Assembly (NCBI GenBank): GCA_002104905.1
Contig: MCFE01000266.1
Span: 1 to 64,000, forward strand
Source of the DNA: Basidiobolus meristosporus CBS 931.73
Taxonomy: Eukaryota; Basidiobolomycota; Basidiobolomycetes; Basidiobolales; Basidiobolaceae
Direction of reading: 5' to 3'
DNA length: 64,000 nt
Below, piece by piece: positions 45,191 to 56,891 of the stretch. The position numbers were made by a program, and so were the translations under genes. Position 1 is the stretch's first letter. Every line of letters begins with the position of its first letter. The notes beneath the pieces are model-generated. The model was given only the letters and a program-made list of their open reading frames with translations. It was not told the DNA's origin and ran no database searches.

Positions 45191-47728
45191 TTAACCACAT
45201 TGCTTCTGGGACTGCTATATACTCTGGCTCAGTGGTAGAAAATGCTACAGTTGATTGCTTCCTTGAGCTCCATGAAATTGCAGCATTTCAATAAATCAAG
45301 ATGTATCCTGTGGTAGTTCAGTTGTCTTCTAGATTTCATCCCCAATCCGCATTAGAGTACCCCACAAAATCTTGTTCTAAATCCTTGTAGGTGTACCTTA
45401 AGCAGATGTCAGCAGTTCATCTTAGGTATCTAAAAATCCGCTTAACTGCTGCAATATGACCAGATCCATAGTTCAGATGGTGCTGGCTGACAACTCACAC
45501 TGAATATGAGATATCTGGATGTGTTCCATGTATGTTATCATCAGACTGTCAGCCATAGATTAATAATTAAAGTCAGGGCTTTCAGATGGCACTGAGCTCT
45601 TTGATTTGGTTGAGTATTAACTAGGTCAAGGTTTGTTGCTGTTGGGATAGCTGCCAGCTTAAAGTCTTCCAATTGGTGCCTCTTTAATATATAGTGAATA
45701 TATTTGGACTGGCTTAGGGTCATAGCCAGGACACTTCTGTCTATAGAGAGCATTGTCCCTAAGAAGTGACCAAGTTCTCCTAGATTGGAAATCTTGAACT
45801 TCTTATATAGGCTGGACTTAGTCACTTCCAATGTTTCAGGGTTATTGGCAGCTATAATAAGATAACCCACATATAGAGCTAATAGAGCTTGATTTGCTCT
45901 CTCTGACTTACAGTAAATCCTACAGTTAGCATTACTATATTGGCAACTGAAAGATTTGAAATAAGAATCTATCTTGCAGCTCCAGGCTCTTGTTAATTGT
46001 TTGAGACCATATAGTGATTTTTTAAGCTTGCAGACCAGATTGAGGCTATCTTGGTCAGCAAACCCATTAAAATGGCCCAGGTACATGTCCTCATCAAAAT
46101 ATCCTTTCAAATTGCAGTTTTACATTCATTTGATGTATAAAAAACTTGTATTTGGCTGCAATAGTCAATAGTAATCTGATGGAATTAAGCTTGCCTACTG
46201 GTGCAAAGGTATCAGTATAGTCAAGTTCTTTTGTTTGAGAGTTTCCTTTAGCCACAAGTCTTCCTTTGTATCCTTCAACTATAACATCAGACTTGCATTT
46301 TGTCTTGAAGATACATCTGCATCCAATTGATATTTAGTTGATTGGTAATTGTTTGACAAACTCCCAAGTTTGATTTTCCAGCAGGGCATGATACTCATCA
46401 GTCATTGCAGATCTACAGAACTATGTCTGAGGACTATGTAAGGCCTCTTTTACAGTCTGTGGCTTAGTCTTTTGGACTGAATAGGCATAGGCTAAGTTTT
46501 TAACATCACTGATTGAATACTTCAAGCTATTTCTGGTCCAGTTGGATCACCTGATATATGATACTGGATTGAACACTTCTGGGATATTCCTGGGCACTGA
46601 TTCAAGCTAAGGCATGGCTGTAGAGTTTTCTGGGGTGAAAAACACTCATAGCTTTGCTCTGACTCAATCCGGACTTTTGGTGGACATGAGATCAGACTTT
46701 TGTCATCATCTGTTGTCATTTTTTGTGAAAATATTAAATTTCCATCAAACAACACATTCCTGAGCTTCATCAGCTTCCTTGCTTTGATATGATATGGCCT
46801 GTATGCTTTACATGCATTGTAGTAGTCCTAAAATAAGCACTTTACAATTTTTGGCTCAAAATTTGCCTGATTTCTAGGCAGCTTCTTAGCATATGCTGTA
46901 CACCCCAACATTGGGAGATGTTCTGCACTAGGTCAGGATCTATTCCATGCCTCAAGTGGAGTAGAGTCACAAAGTATTCTGCATATTGCTATTTCAAGGT
47001 TTACAGATGTCGCAACTGATACTGCCCTAAAATTGCAGGATAATATTTGATCATATATCAGAACTTTTGCTATATCAGTTATAGGTCTGCTTGAGTGTTC
47101 TGCCACTACATTTTGCTGTAAGGAGTATGGTATTGTAGTCTCTTGCATTATGAACTTAATTTTGCAGAAGTGGATGAAGAGTTTTGAGGTAAATTCTTTA
47201 CAAATGTCTGAGCAAATACTTTTGATTATTCTACCAGTTTCTCTCTCCACTGTAGCTCTAAGCTCCCTGAGCTTAGAGAGTATATCTTCCTTTGTCTCCA
47301 TGAAGTAGACCCATATTTATCTTGTATAATCATCAGTAGAAGTGATCAAACACTCATTGCACCTAAGGATCAATTTTGTATAGGTCCACACAGATCTGAG
47401 TTAGCTAAATCTGATTTTTTCTTAGCATTGAGTAGGCAAGAGCCCTTGAACAGTCTTCTGGCTTGTTTCCAATGTATGCAGGCCCCACAGTGCTTTGAAT
47501 TTGCTGGGCAATCAATTTTTATTCTGCAAATTAGCTGATCTTTAATCATTGTGTGCAAATAAACAAAATTAATACCCTTTGAGAAGTAACTTAGTCCCAC
47601 AGGTGGATCCAGTCCAGATCAGCCATCAAGATCCTGTAACATATAAAATTGCTCTATATGGCAAGAAACTTGGTGGTGCTCTGACTGCCCCATTGCTAAC
47701 CTTTGCCAGCATTATATTTGCAGCATAG
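45191..47728 (-). pseudogene. Decayed Copia copy 3 pol (RNase H, RT, integrase)
   Basis: On the minus strand the GAG-pre-integrase block (47370-47600) includes CGACIHWKQARRLFKGSC. Integrase (46933-47301) keeps only part of the core (SICSDICKEF, SLQQNVVAEHSSRPI), with the DNG box altered. RT (45541-46110) has KLKKSLYGLKQ and FLGTMLSIDR, but the catalytic box is YVGY instead of YVDD. RNase H (45191-45540) is full of stops. Gag is absent: the pol remnant runs straight into an LTR-like segment at 47729. It is a different subfamily from copies 1 and 2 and older than both by decay. Confidence 0.8.
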
Positions 47729-48532
47729 TGTAGTAGGGTAAATATACCTCCAACAGACAGGTTTATCTGTATAGCTATTATGAAGCACATATCTATATTT
47801 GATCTTATCAGTATTATCCCATTCTACTTTGCCCATATTATTGGTATTATCCCCATATGATATTTACCCTGATTAGTTATTAGCAATAGTTGTCCCAGAT
47901 ATGATTTGGCTTTGAGATCAATATGGGTATCTACATTAGGCAAGTACCCATGTCACCACCCACAATACATGACCCAAGTCAGTGTTACCATCCCTACCAT
48001 TTCAGTACCATATATAAAATCTCTGGGTTATAAAGGTTTCTGACTTCTGATCCCTGATTGGTAGGATGTGCTGTGCCTTTTGAAACATTCCAGGACTTTA
48101 TTGGAATATTTTTAGCACATAGTGATGTCATCCAGAATTCCACTGATGCCCAAAATCTTCTACAACCCTTTCATTGGTAATCACTTGGCAATAAAGAAAG
48201 TTTTTTAAGGGAAGACAAACCCTCACCAGTAAATCATCCCTTCTGGCAGCAATAACTCACCCTTATTGGTTAGCAGCTGATCACTGCATCTATCTTCAAT
48301 AGTTACACCTCAGACCTGCCATCAAGGAGCTTTTCAGGATAGTGTACAAGACACATAGAGGTCTTTGGAGACACTTGGAGCACCTAGGAAGTTTGAGAAG
48401 CAGGAGGTTTTACCATAGTTACATATTGACAAAGATACCAGCAGTTTAGGCCCAGAGGTTATTGTACCCATCAGACACCTCACACACCTTGAGTTGTGTA
48501 GCTTCTCCCAGGAGCACCTCTTCACCACCACA
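47729..48532. repeat. Diverged LTR related to the roughly 1-kb solo LTR family
   Basis: The ends are TGTAGTAGGG and CACCACCACA, matching TGTAGTGGG...CCACCACA of the solo LTRs at 48899-52972 and 57657-58726. Shared internal landmarks include the CACCATCCCTACCAT-like block, the TGATTGGTAGGATGTGCTGTGC-like block and AGTAATCACTT. At 804 bp it is shorter than its relatives. Its position beside Copia copy 3 suggests that this family is the LTR of a Copia lineage, but no primer-binding site is recognisable at the junction. Confidence 0.6.
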
Positions 48533-48898
48533 ACAGTGGCCTAAAGCTAGTTCTGTAAAATTCTACTCTACCAATTTACCAAATGGTATTTCCTTCTTCT
48601 ACCTCCCCATGCACCATCCACATATTTCACTGTAGAATCATCCCTATTAATTTGCTCACCCACTACCATGGTGGGTATTCCACAGCTTCTATAACCTCAA
48701 CTTCACAGCTTTTTAGTGTGATACTTGCAAAGTTGCCATTTACCTAGTATTGCTGGTAACATATGCACCTTGCAAACATATGCTTGGTTGACACCACTTT
48801 TGCCATGAATGCCTCTTAAATATACACAAAGAATCTCTTAGCATTTAGCCAATGTATTCCTTCTCCTTGCTGGCTTCTAGTTCCAATGATAGGTGCAC
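48533..48898 (-). pseudogene. Tnp2-like transposon 3' region, left of the solo LTR
   Basis: It is the inverted counterpart of about 7200-7535 and similar to 63171-63610 (landmark CCAATTTACCAAATGGTATTTCC). It ends with GCAC, the target site of the solo LTR, and resumes at 52973. Confidence 0.6.
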
Positions 48899-49640
48899 TG
48901 TAGTGGGGTCATAGTGACACCCACTGACAGATGTGCTCATTCCCCTATTTCTTACTTCCCTATTTCTCTACTACCCATATTTTAGTCTTATCCCATTTGT
49001 CTTATCTAATTAATACTATAAGCCACATTATCCCTCACCTTATGTAATATCACTAGATGTAAGTGCTGCTATATCAAGTATGTACCTGCACCAGGATCTG
49101 TAACCATTGTTAGAGTTGTGTTACTATCCCTACTATCTTCATTTTACTTATGGTATCCCTATGATACACAGGTTTCAGAATAATGATCCAATATCAGTTG
49201 CTTGTGCTGTGCCTCTTAGAACCTTCTGGCATCTAGTTGAATATTCTTAGCATATCCTGATGTCATTTAGAATTAAACTTGTTCCATTGTACCGTGCCAG
49301 GGTGCGTGGTGCAATCTGCGGTCTCTAAGAATAATTGGGCACAATATTGTAGCTACCAGTAGGCAGGATTGCTTGTGGACAATTTTGCACCATGTGGGAC
49401 AATCTTACACACTATGGCACAATCTGACACAATGAGGTTGGCACAAATGGTTGTGCCCACTTGTAATATTTGCATCACATGTGGAATTATTTATAGGGGT
49501 CCTGTCTCAAATGTGAGACAACCTTAATATTGCTTATATCAAAAATTTAGTGATCACTGATTTGCAATGGCTCAATGCAGATTGCAAAAAAAATGTGTTG
49601 TTTGGATCATTACAAATAATAGCAATTCAATGCAATTGCA

Positions 49641-50899
49641 TCATCTTCTTCTAGGGTTTTTTCTCACAGGGATTACTACTGAAGCATTTGGTAGTGATTC
49701 ACTTTGCACACCTAAACTACTGTCTTGTTGACTATCCTCTTGGCTACTTGTATATTTGTAGTCAGTATTTTGCCTCCTAGTTGTTGAGTGCAATGCTGCA
49801 GCTTGGCCATGTGGAATTGCTCCGGATGATGCAACTGAGCCAGTCTGCAGTGCTACATGCTGACATGTTCTTTTACTTGCCAAAGGCTCCGGTGGTGGAG
49901 GCACTTCATGTGGGTCATCATCTGTCAGTTAACCAGAAGAAACTTGCTGATAGTTAGGTGTAATGGCATGCACAGATGCAACTTGATGCACTGGCATGGC
50001 CCTTGGCTGAGTTCAATGTGATGCTGCTTGTAAATGTGAATTGGCCTGCTCCAATGGACTTGTGTCTTTTTGAGCAGTTTGGTGGGTTCTGGTGGTTTTG
50101 CTCTGAAGCATGTGCATTGACCTGATATGCATTGAGTCAATGCGGAGCACTCTTGTGAAGGGTGTTGGTGTAGTTTGGACTAATGTGCGCTGGCATGCTG
50201 AAGTTACGAGGGATGGTAAGGAATCCAGCAAGGCATGCTGGCACAATCTAGATGATGTCACTTGTGGTCTGTATTCCTCCTCTTGAAGCTCACCTTCTGA
50301 TTCCTCAAGGTATTCACTTACCCTCTGTCTAATTCTTTGCAACTGTTGCCTGGAAGAGTCCTGTATATATTGCTCTTCGAAGCCACTTAGCTCTACTAAT
50401 ATATCACGTAATACATTAGTCATTTGAGGCAAAAACTCATTCAAAATCTCTTTGGCTCCGAAAGTCAAGGCACAAATGGACGTGTCCAGCCCATACTGTG
50501 CAAATTGCGTGCAAATTGCATGCAAAATCATTCCTGTGTGACTTCCTCATCAAATCCCCTCACTCTCAGCTCATTCTTGATTTCAATACTTGTCTTGTTA
50601 TATATCTTCTTACATACATCTGCTGGCATCTTGATGTAGAACTCATGCCACAGCTTTCTACTCAGATTCTTCCATCTCTGTTGACTCTCCGGGGTATCTA
50701 GTTCTGCTAGATTAATGAGTAGTGCCCAAATATCTGTATGAAGGCTCATCATAGACACTTGGGCTATACTGAAATCATTTGGCAAGAACTCAAACGGATT
50801 CAACATTGCCTTTTCTGGTCCAGACCATACTTGTGAGCTGGGGAATGGGTTATGTCTGGGTTGAAATAAAGATGAGTTGAGACTTGGTATAGGGACCAT
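49641..50899 (-). pseudogene. 438-residue-type partner gene of Harbinger copy A, broken
   Basis: It starts with ATG at 50899 (MVPIPSLNSSL) and follows the copy C protein for about 120 residues. It then meets a TGA where copy C has CAA, next to a short duplication of GCAATTTGCAC near 50500. Later frames (50013-50531, 49641-49904) continue the protein in pieces up to RKNPRRR and a stop. The conserved block DIWALLINLAELD...QQRWKNLSRKLWHEFYIKMP is intact. It is divergent from the transposase at 51257. Confidence 0.85.
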
Positions 50900-51256
50900 A
50901 GTAACGGATTTGGATATTTAAACAATGGTGTATTGGCATCAACCAGGTCCTATATGAAATATATATGAACACTAATGTGATTGTTGAATTTTCCATATAT
51001 TATGCATGATGCATCTTGGATAGCATTGGCACAGATCAGATCACATCAATTGTAGATTTCCTATTTGATTATAGACTTGTGAGTAAGACATCAATAAAAA
51101 TACCAAGTCATTGTTTGAGGACGATTTTTGCAACATAATGATGGGATACATGGCAATTGATGGAGATTTAATTTTAATGCATGGAAAATCAGCTAAATAA
51201 AGCTGATTGCACCAAATCAAATCAAATCATCTCAGCTCAATCCTTACCAATTTAAT

Positions 51257-52140
51257 ATGACTTACTCATCTGCATGGTCTTTTCTCATCAATCCCATTAC
51301 TACCACTGGATTTCCTTCTGACACACAAGTGGAGATCTATACCAAGTACTGTGGTCCATCTACCCCAATCTACTCAAGGAGATCCCTTGTTAAGCTTCTC
51401 TGCTATTACAAGAACTATTGCCCTACAAGGTTTCATCCCACCATCATGGCAACAAAAGTCCTAGAAGCTTTAATTCTCAGCTGACAGCAATGGAGAACCA
51501 CCTTGCAGAGGGTATGAATGACTTAGAGCAAGCTTGGAATACTAGGTTCAGAAGCTCCAATAGACATCCATATCCCAGAGTGTTCAGCAACAGGTTCCAT
51601 ATCAGGAGTATTTTGGATACCTTCCCAGTGAGGATTAACAGACCTTCTAGAGGGCAGCGGCACTTTTATTCTGGCAAGTACAAGGCACACTGTGTAAAGT
51701 TTCAAGCACTGTCTGACATTGAGGGTAACATGATCCGGTTTAGTGGGCCATTTGCTGGAAGTAGGCATGACAAAGCACTCTGGGTAGGAAATCATCCTGA
51801 ATCCAGTGGAGGGGATAAATGTATGGCAGACTTGGCTTATATAGGAGAGGATTGTCAGATATAAGGATGTATTACAGCTAATAGTAAGCCAAGGAATGGT
51901 GTGCTTAGCAGGAAGTAGAAGCTCTACAATGAGATATTTAATCATTTCATAGTGAGGGTAGAGCATACAATTGGATATCTGAAGAGATTCAGCATATTAG
52001 CAGGTAAATACAGAGGAAAGTCATATATAGGAGAAAACAGCAGAATAGGTAAAATAGTTAAGATACTTATTGATGTACAGTATATTCATACAAGAAGGCA
52101 TCCAATGAGAGAAATGTGTCTGGAGCATTATGAAGAGTAA
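51257..52140 (+). pseudogene. DDE transposase of Harbinger copy A, broken
   Basis: It aligns end to end with the 294-residue copy C protein. A one-base deletion near 51446 shifts the frame after FHPTI. The second frame (51418-51864) contains LDTFPVRINRPSRGQRHFYSG and GSRHDKALW, then ADLAYIGEDCQ and a stop at 51862-51864. The last part (51952-52140) has VEHTIGYLKRFSIL with the catalytic Glu. All candidate acidic residues exist in the DNA, but the frame is interrupted at least three times. Confidence 0.87.
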
Positions 52141-52972
52141 ATAAAGCAAGGAAAGCACTACACTGAGCAACATAAGTAAAATTGAGTAAAATTTGCAGCA
52201 AATATAACCTACCACTGGCATGATGGTAGAAATTATAGTGCTAGATAGTGCCAGATCAATCCGGCACCATAAACAGGCTGGCACTATGTGGCACTATCCA
52301 ACGGAACAAGTCTATTATATAGTTCTTCAGAACCTTCTCAAATACCATGATTAGAAATCACTTAGCTAGTGAGAAAAGTATATAAGGGAGGCACTCCAGA
52401 AACAATATATCTTCATCCCATTTATCAATATACCTACTTGTTGATTAGTGTGATCACTTCTACCTGCCACCACCTGAGCTTCCAATCCCAGACCACAGGA
52501 CACTCCCAGGAAGCCATGCTAACAGCCAACTGACCTTGGAGGCACATTTTATGAGGAATACTCAGCGTAGGTATCTTTAATTATACTTGATTATTTCCCA
52601 GGATTGCTCTTGTACAGGCAAAGATGCTTTTCTTTCTTGGTATCTATTGACCACAGCTGCATTCTCATTAAGTCCCTGCTGGTGGAGTTTACAGTTGTTT
52701 TGGCTTTGCAACCTTTTGTACATTGGAATCTCAAAGGATGCTGAGCCCAGCACATACTTTTGTTGAGATGCCAACTAAGTTGGTGATTGTAGCTCAATAG
52801 CTCTCCCTTGACAAGCTTATGGTGTTATTCCCTCTCACATTAGAGTACAGACAGAACCCAAGAATTTCTAGTAGGCATTTGCCAGAGATTATTGCACCCA
52901 GTGAGCACCCCACATACAAAACACTTGAGAAGTGTTAGATGTATCTCTCCCTGGGACTTACATCACACCACA

Positions 52973-53870
52973 GCACTCTGGCTGTTGTTTGCATGAATTC
53001 CATATTGAATGGTGTAGAAACTGGCTTATGATCAAGAGAAACCCTGCATAGGGGTCTCCATTTCCACATCTGTCCCCAATATTTTCCAACTCTTCTTGAT
53101 TGTCCTCCATGTGCCAACTCATCACATCCATGATAGACTTGAAGGTAATATTCTTGATGTGATTGGGATATGGTAGTACCTGCAACTTGACTTGTATTCC
53201 TATTGCCCTACACATCTGCTCCATAGGAAACTCCCAAAAGGTGAAGCAAGGCCCAATGTTTCCACACACCAAGTAAGATGGAGTGGAGAATGAATATTGT
53301 AGTGGCAGAGATCTGCATGTTTAGCTTTGCACTTGTAACATAGCTGCTCAAATCTTGTTGTAAACTCCTTCCATTTGTATTGAGGTATAAGCATATGAAT
53401 ATGGATTGGAGCACTTTAGAAGTACTTTGGGTAGCAGATACTCTGTAGTATCTTGACAATTTTTTCTGACTTCTCCAGTATCTCAAAGGGCTCATTCAGC
53501 TTAAGATGCCCATGTACAATTTGGTCATTAGTATAGTGATATTATTGAAAAGCAAACACAGTGCTCCCAGTGACAGGTGTTTGCTATAACAGATACCCTA
53601 AGTCTTAAGTTCTTCTGGTGTCTGATTTATTTTGTATTCTAGCCAATGGATTATAGCTTACTAACCTTGCTACAATTGCATGCTGACATCTGTACATTCT
53701 CTTTGCAAGAATATGATAGCTTAGTGTTAGAATCTGAATACTAATAATGTGCGTGAGTTATGGAGTAAGTCTCCTGGATTTCACACAATTGACTGCAATA
53801 CTGTCCATTGTGCTCAGAAAAGCCAGCAATCTTACTGATAGCTGTAGTATCTCTGTTGTGTTGTATTATG
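52973..53870 (-). pseudogene. Tnp2-like transposase C-terminal half, right of the solo LTR
   Basis: On the minus strand it reads SPLRYWRSQKKLSRYYRVSA, then LQQDLSSYVTSAKLNMQISATTIFILHSILLGVWKHWALLHLLGVSYGADV, and in another frame GPCFTFWEFPMEQMCRAIG. These equal the late Tnp2 block seen at 6700-6790 and 42830-42900. Near 53830 a scrap of the central AISKIAG block appears, so the part between is shortened. Frames alternate, giving a pseudogene. The right side meets the outer end of the next TIR. Confidence 0.68.
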
Positions 53871-53967
53871 ATTAGTTTGGGGCTTGTTCTACAATAAAGA
53901 GGCTAATCAACAATATACAACAACCTCCAGTATGCTAATACTGAAATAGTTTATTGGGAGTTTGATA

Positions 53968-55100
53968 TACCAATAGAATATATAACTTTCACTAATTTCC
54001 ACAATCTTAGGCTCAAAATATACTGTAGGCAGTGTTTATCACTTCTACAGCAGTGTTCTGACCTTCTGTTGACTAATGGGCTTATTTACTTTTATAGCAA
54101 CTTTTCCTTATTTGGAAGTCACTTTCTTTTCTGAGAAAATATTTCCTAATATGGAAATTCTGAGCTCCCCTTTAACCTAAAGGGGTCTGTTGCAGAAGTC
54201 TATAAAGGGGTCATTAGACCTAAAGGGGTGTGTAAAGGGGTATCTTTAGAGTAAAGGGGTTCTGTAAAGGGGTCTCTAAAGGGGTCTTTAGACTAAAGGG
54301 GTGTCTAAAGGGGTGTCTTTAGAGTAAAGGGGTTCTGTAAAGGGGTCTCTAAAGGGGTCTTTAGACTAAAGGGGTGTCTAAAGGGGTGTCTTTAGAGTAA
54401 AGAGGTTTCTTAGAGGGGACTTTTCCAACAGAAAAGTGGTAGTTTCTTGTAGAACTTAGATTGGATTCTTGTGAGCTTTGCAGTCTCTTTACTGATGTTG
54501 TACCAATCAAAGTCAGAATACTCAACAGTGCAAGTGATGCAGGGGAAGTCTTATAACCTTTAAACTTGTAATTGTAGTGTGGAGATTCTGGAAAGAGAGG
54601 CTCTCTCTTGATTTTTCAGCTGGGGAAGTCATATATATGAAAATTTTGAAGGATCAAAGTTTTTGGGCAATTGCACAAGCAATGCACGTGATACAAAGCT
54701 AAAATTCTGCAGTAACGCAGATTGGACATAGGCGTAGCACCTGTGAAAATATCACGTGATTTGATTGGCTGGTTCAATAGTTACACGTGATCAAAGTCAC
54801 CATAGTAATCCTAGCAATAAGGCATAGTATATATAATAATTGGACTCTTTTGGTCATAACTCCTTAAGTACTGCTTCAAATGAGCTGTAATTTGAAACAT
54901 GTGTTGGCTACTATGTGTTCTGTATGATAAAATATTCTTGGGTGAATTGCTTGTCAGGGTCTGGAGCATTTGTTCTTCAAAGCTGGAAATTCTTGATCTT
55001 TCACTTGTGTGTTACAATAGCAAAAAGCAAAATAAAGAAATGAGTGCAATATTGGTTTAGAGATATTGTAGTAATGGAATACTTTCCATTATCACATTTC
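53968..55100. repeat. Complete left TIR of another CACTA-like copy (R2)
   Basis: The outer 180 bp (53968-54147) match the inverted outer end of the copy L right TIR (9513-9711). The array follows (54170-54412), then the inner part, collinear with 310-985 of the window to the TTTCCATTATCACA block at 55100. CACTA is at 53990-53994. The copy shows several CpG to TpG or CpA changes relative to 540-660. It is followed by minus-strand Tnp2-like sequence, as in copy L. Confidence 0.82.
54170..54412. repeat. Second CTAAAGGGG array with a 73-bp higher-order unit
   Basis: It has about 14 copies of TAAAGGGG. A 73-bp block starting GTAAAGGGGTTCTG at 54251 is repeated at 54324 almost without change. This shows that the array grew by duplication of composite units rather than of single 9-mers. 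Confidence 0.88.
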
Positions 55101-55109
55101 CAATTCAGA

Positions 55110-55817
55110 TAACAATATGTGCTCTGACCTGATGGCCATTTACTGTTATCCTGCTGGAAAGCATACATAAGTCATTTAGCAATGGACACAGGTAGCTATC
55201 CAGGCTGTATGGTTATTTATGCCCTGATACTTAGTGAGTCTACCATTAGATTTCTACTCTGGTACTATATGATAGGTGGCAGATTCAGATTGATGAAAAT
55301 CAGTGGCCAGCAGGATGTGTTGGTAGAGTACTTGTTTAATGAGATTCCATCAAGTGTCAAGGCAAAGGCTTGGACATACATACCTTCAGAGTAGCCCTTG
55401 CTTCTTAGCTGTTTGTAATTTTGCCATTGAAAATATTAGCTATTTTAGAGCTTTATTAATACTGAGTGCAGTACTTTCTAGCTTCACATTAGTTGTTAGA
55501 CTACATTAGCTTCTTTAGACAGGGTATTATTGGAATATATCAAGAGTGTGAACAGTGTTTTCTGCCTATAGTGGTGAATTCCTGACAAGTTGGACACCTT
55601 GATATGGGGCGTTTTCTGATGTGAATGACATGCAACTACTAACTAACTATGGCAAAACACTTGCCATAATCCTTGTAAAGCTTTGTATACTGTCTGCATA
55701 CTTCATGGCTGAGAGGCTTGCTAAAATAGCTGCATGGTCATTTTTCCCTTCTCTTGCAGTGTTGAATCAAAGTAGTCTTGTCCATGGGGTAAACAGGTTG
55801 ACACTTGACAACATAAT
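55110..55817 (-). pseudogene. Tnp2-like transposase remnant in copy R2
   Basis: On the minus strand the right part (about 55600-55790) matches the antisense of the N-terminal Cys/His block (compare 31900-32060). The left part (55110-55430) matches the central block around 32800-33050 (sense ending in the ITVYNP-like and GPKS-like region). The segment between is deleted. It is cut at 55817 by Harbinger copy B. There is no usable frame. Confidence 0.55.
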
Positions 55818-56000
55818 AGATTTGTTCCATTGGAGAGTGCCACATAGTGCCGGCCTGTTTATAGTGCCGGATTGATCTGGCACTCTACAGCACTATCTGG
55901 CACTATAATTTCTACCAAGATGTCAGTGGTATGATACAGTTACTGGTAATTTTACTCAATCTTACTTATGTTGCTCAGAATAGTGCTTTCCTTGCTTTAT

Positions 56001-56533
56001 TTACTCTTCATAATGCTCCAGACACATTTCTCTCAGTGGATGTCTTCTTGTATGAGCATACTGTGCATTAATAAGTATCTTAGCTTTTTACCTATTCTGC
56101 TGTTTTCACCTATATATGACTTTCCTCTGCATTTACCTGCCAATATGCTGAATCTCTTCAGATATCCAAATGTATGCTCTACCCTCACTCTGAAATGATT
56201 AAATAACACTCCGGGATATGGAAGACTATTGGAGCTTCTGAACCTAGTATTCCAAGCTTGCTCTAAGTCATTCATACACTCTGCAAGGTGGTTGTCCATT
56301 GCTGTCAACTGGGAATGAAAGCTTCTAGGACTTTTGCTGCCATGGAAGGTGGGATGAGACCTTGTAGGGCATTAGTTCTTGTAATAGCAGAGAAGCTTGA
56401 CAAGGGATCTTCTTGAGTAGATTGGGGTAGATGGTCCACTGTACTTGGAATAGATTGCCTCCAGTGTGTCAAAAGGAAATCCTGTGGTAGTGATGGGATT
56501 GATGAGAAAAGACCATTCAGATGAGTGAGTCAT
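56001..56533 (-). pseudogene. Transposase of Harbinger copy B with DDE core deleted
   Basis: The start ATG is at 56533 (MTHSSEWSFLINPITTTGFP). TAA at 56372-56374 replaces the Tyr of KNYCP. After RSSNSLPYPGVL the sequence jumps to FNHFRVRVEHTFGYLKRFSIL, so the segment with both catalytic Asp candidates, about 350 bp in copy C, is gone. A frameshift follows near the C-terminus. This copy could move only in trans. Confidence 0.87.
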
Positions 56534-56891
56534 ATTAAAACTGGTGGATGATTGTATGGAGGTGGTTTGAATTGAATTGGTGCAATCTGCGTTATTTATC
56601 TGATTTTTAATGCACTATGATTAAATCTCCATCAATTGCCATGTATCCCATCATTTTGTTGCAAAAATCATCCGCAAACAATGCCTTGGTACTTTATTTA
56701 TGCTTTACTCATAGGTCTATAATCAAATAGGAAATCCGCAATTGATGTGATCTGATCCGTGTCAATGCAATCCAAGATGCATCATGCATAATATATGGAA
56801 AATTCAACAATCACATTAGTTTTTATATATATTTCATATAAGACCAGGTTGATACCAATATACCGCTGTATAGGTATCCAAATCTGTTGCT

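Larger units (their letters stand above)
49275..52313. mobile_element. Harbinger-like DNA transposon copy A (3039 bp), inactive
   Basis: The termini are AAACTTGTTCCATTG (left) and CGGAACAAGTCT (right), with ATT repeated at 49272-49274 and 52314-52316. The orientation is opposite to copies B and C. The right end carries the ATAGTGCCA-type subterminal repeats. Compared with copy C it lacks about 380 bp between the partner gene and the end. Both genes are broken, and many CpG positions of copy C are TpG or CpA here. Confidence 0.9.
48899..52972. repeat. Solo LTR of about 1.03 kb, split by Harbinger-like copy A
   Basis: The LTR parts are 48899-49274 and 52314-52972. It begins TGTAGTGGGG and ends CACACCACA. 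GCAC at 48895-48898 recurs at 52973-52976, a 4-bp duplication. A relative is at 57657-58726. There is no internal retrotransposon sequence, so it arose by LTR-LTR recombination. Harbinger copy A sits within it. Confidence 0.82.
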
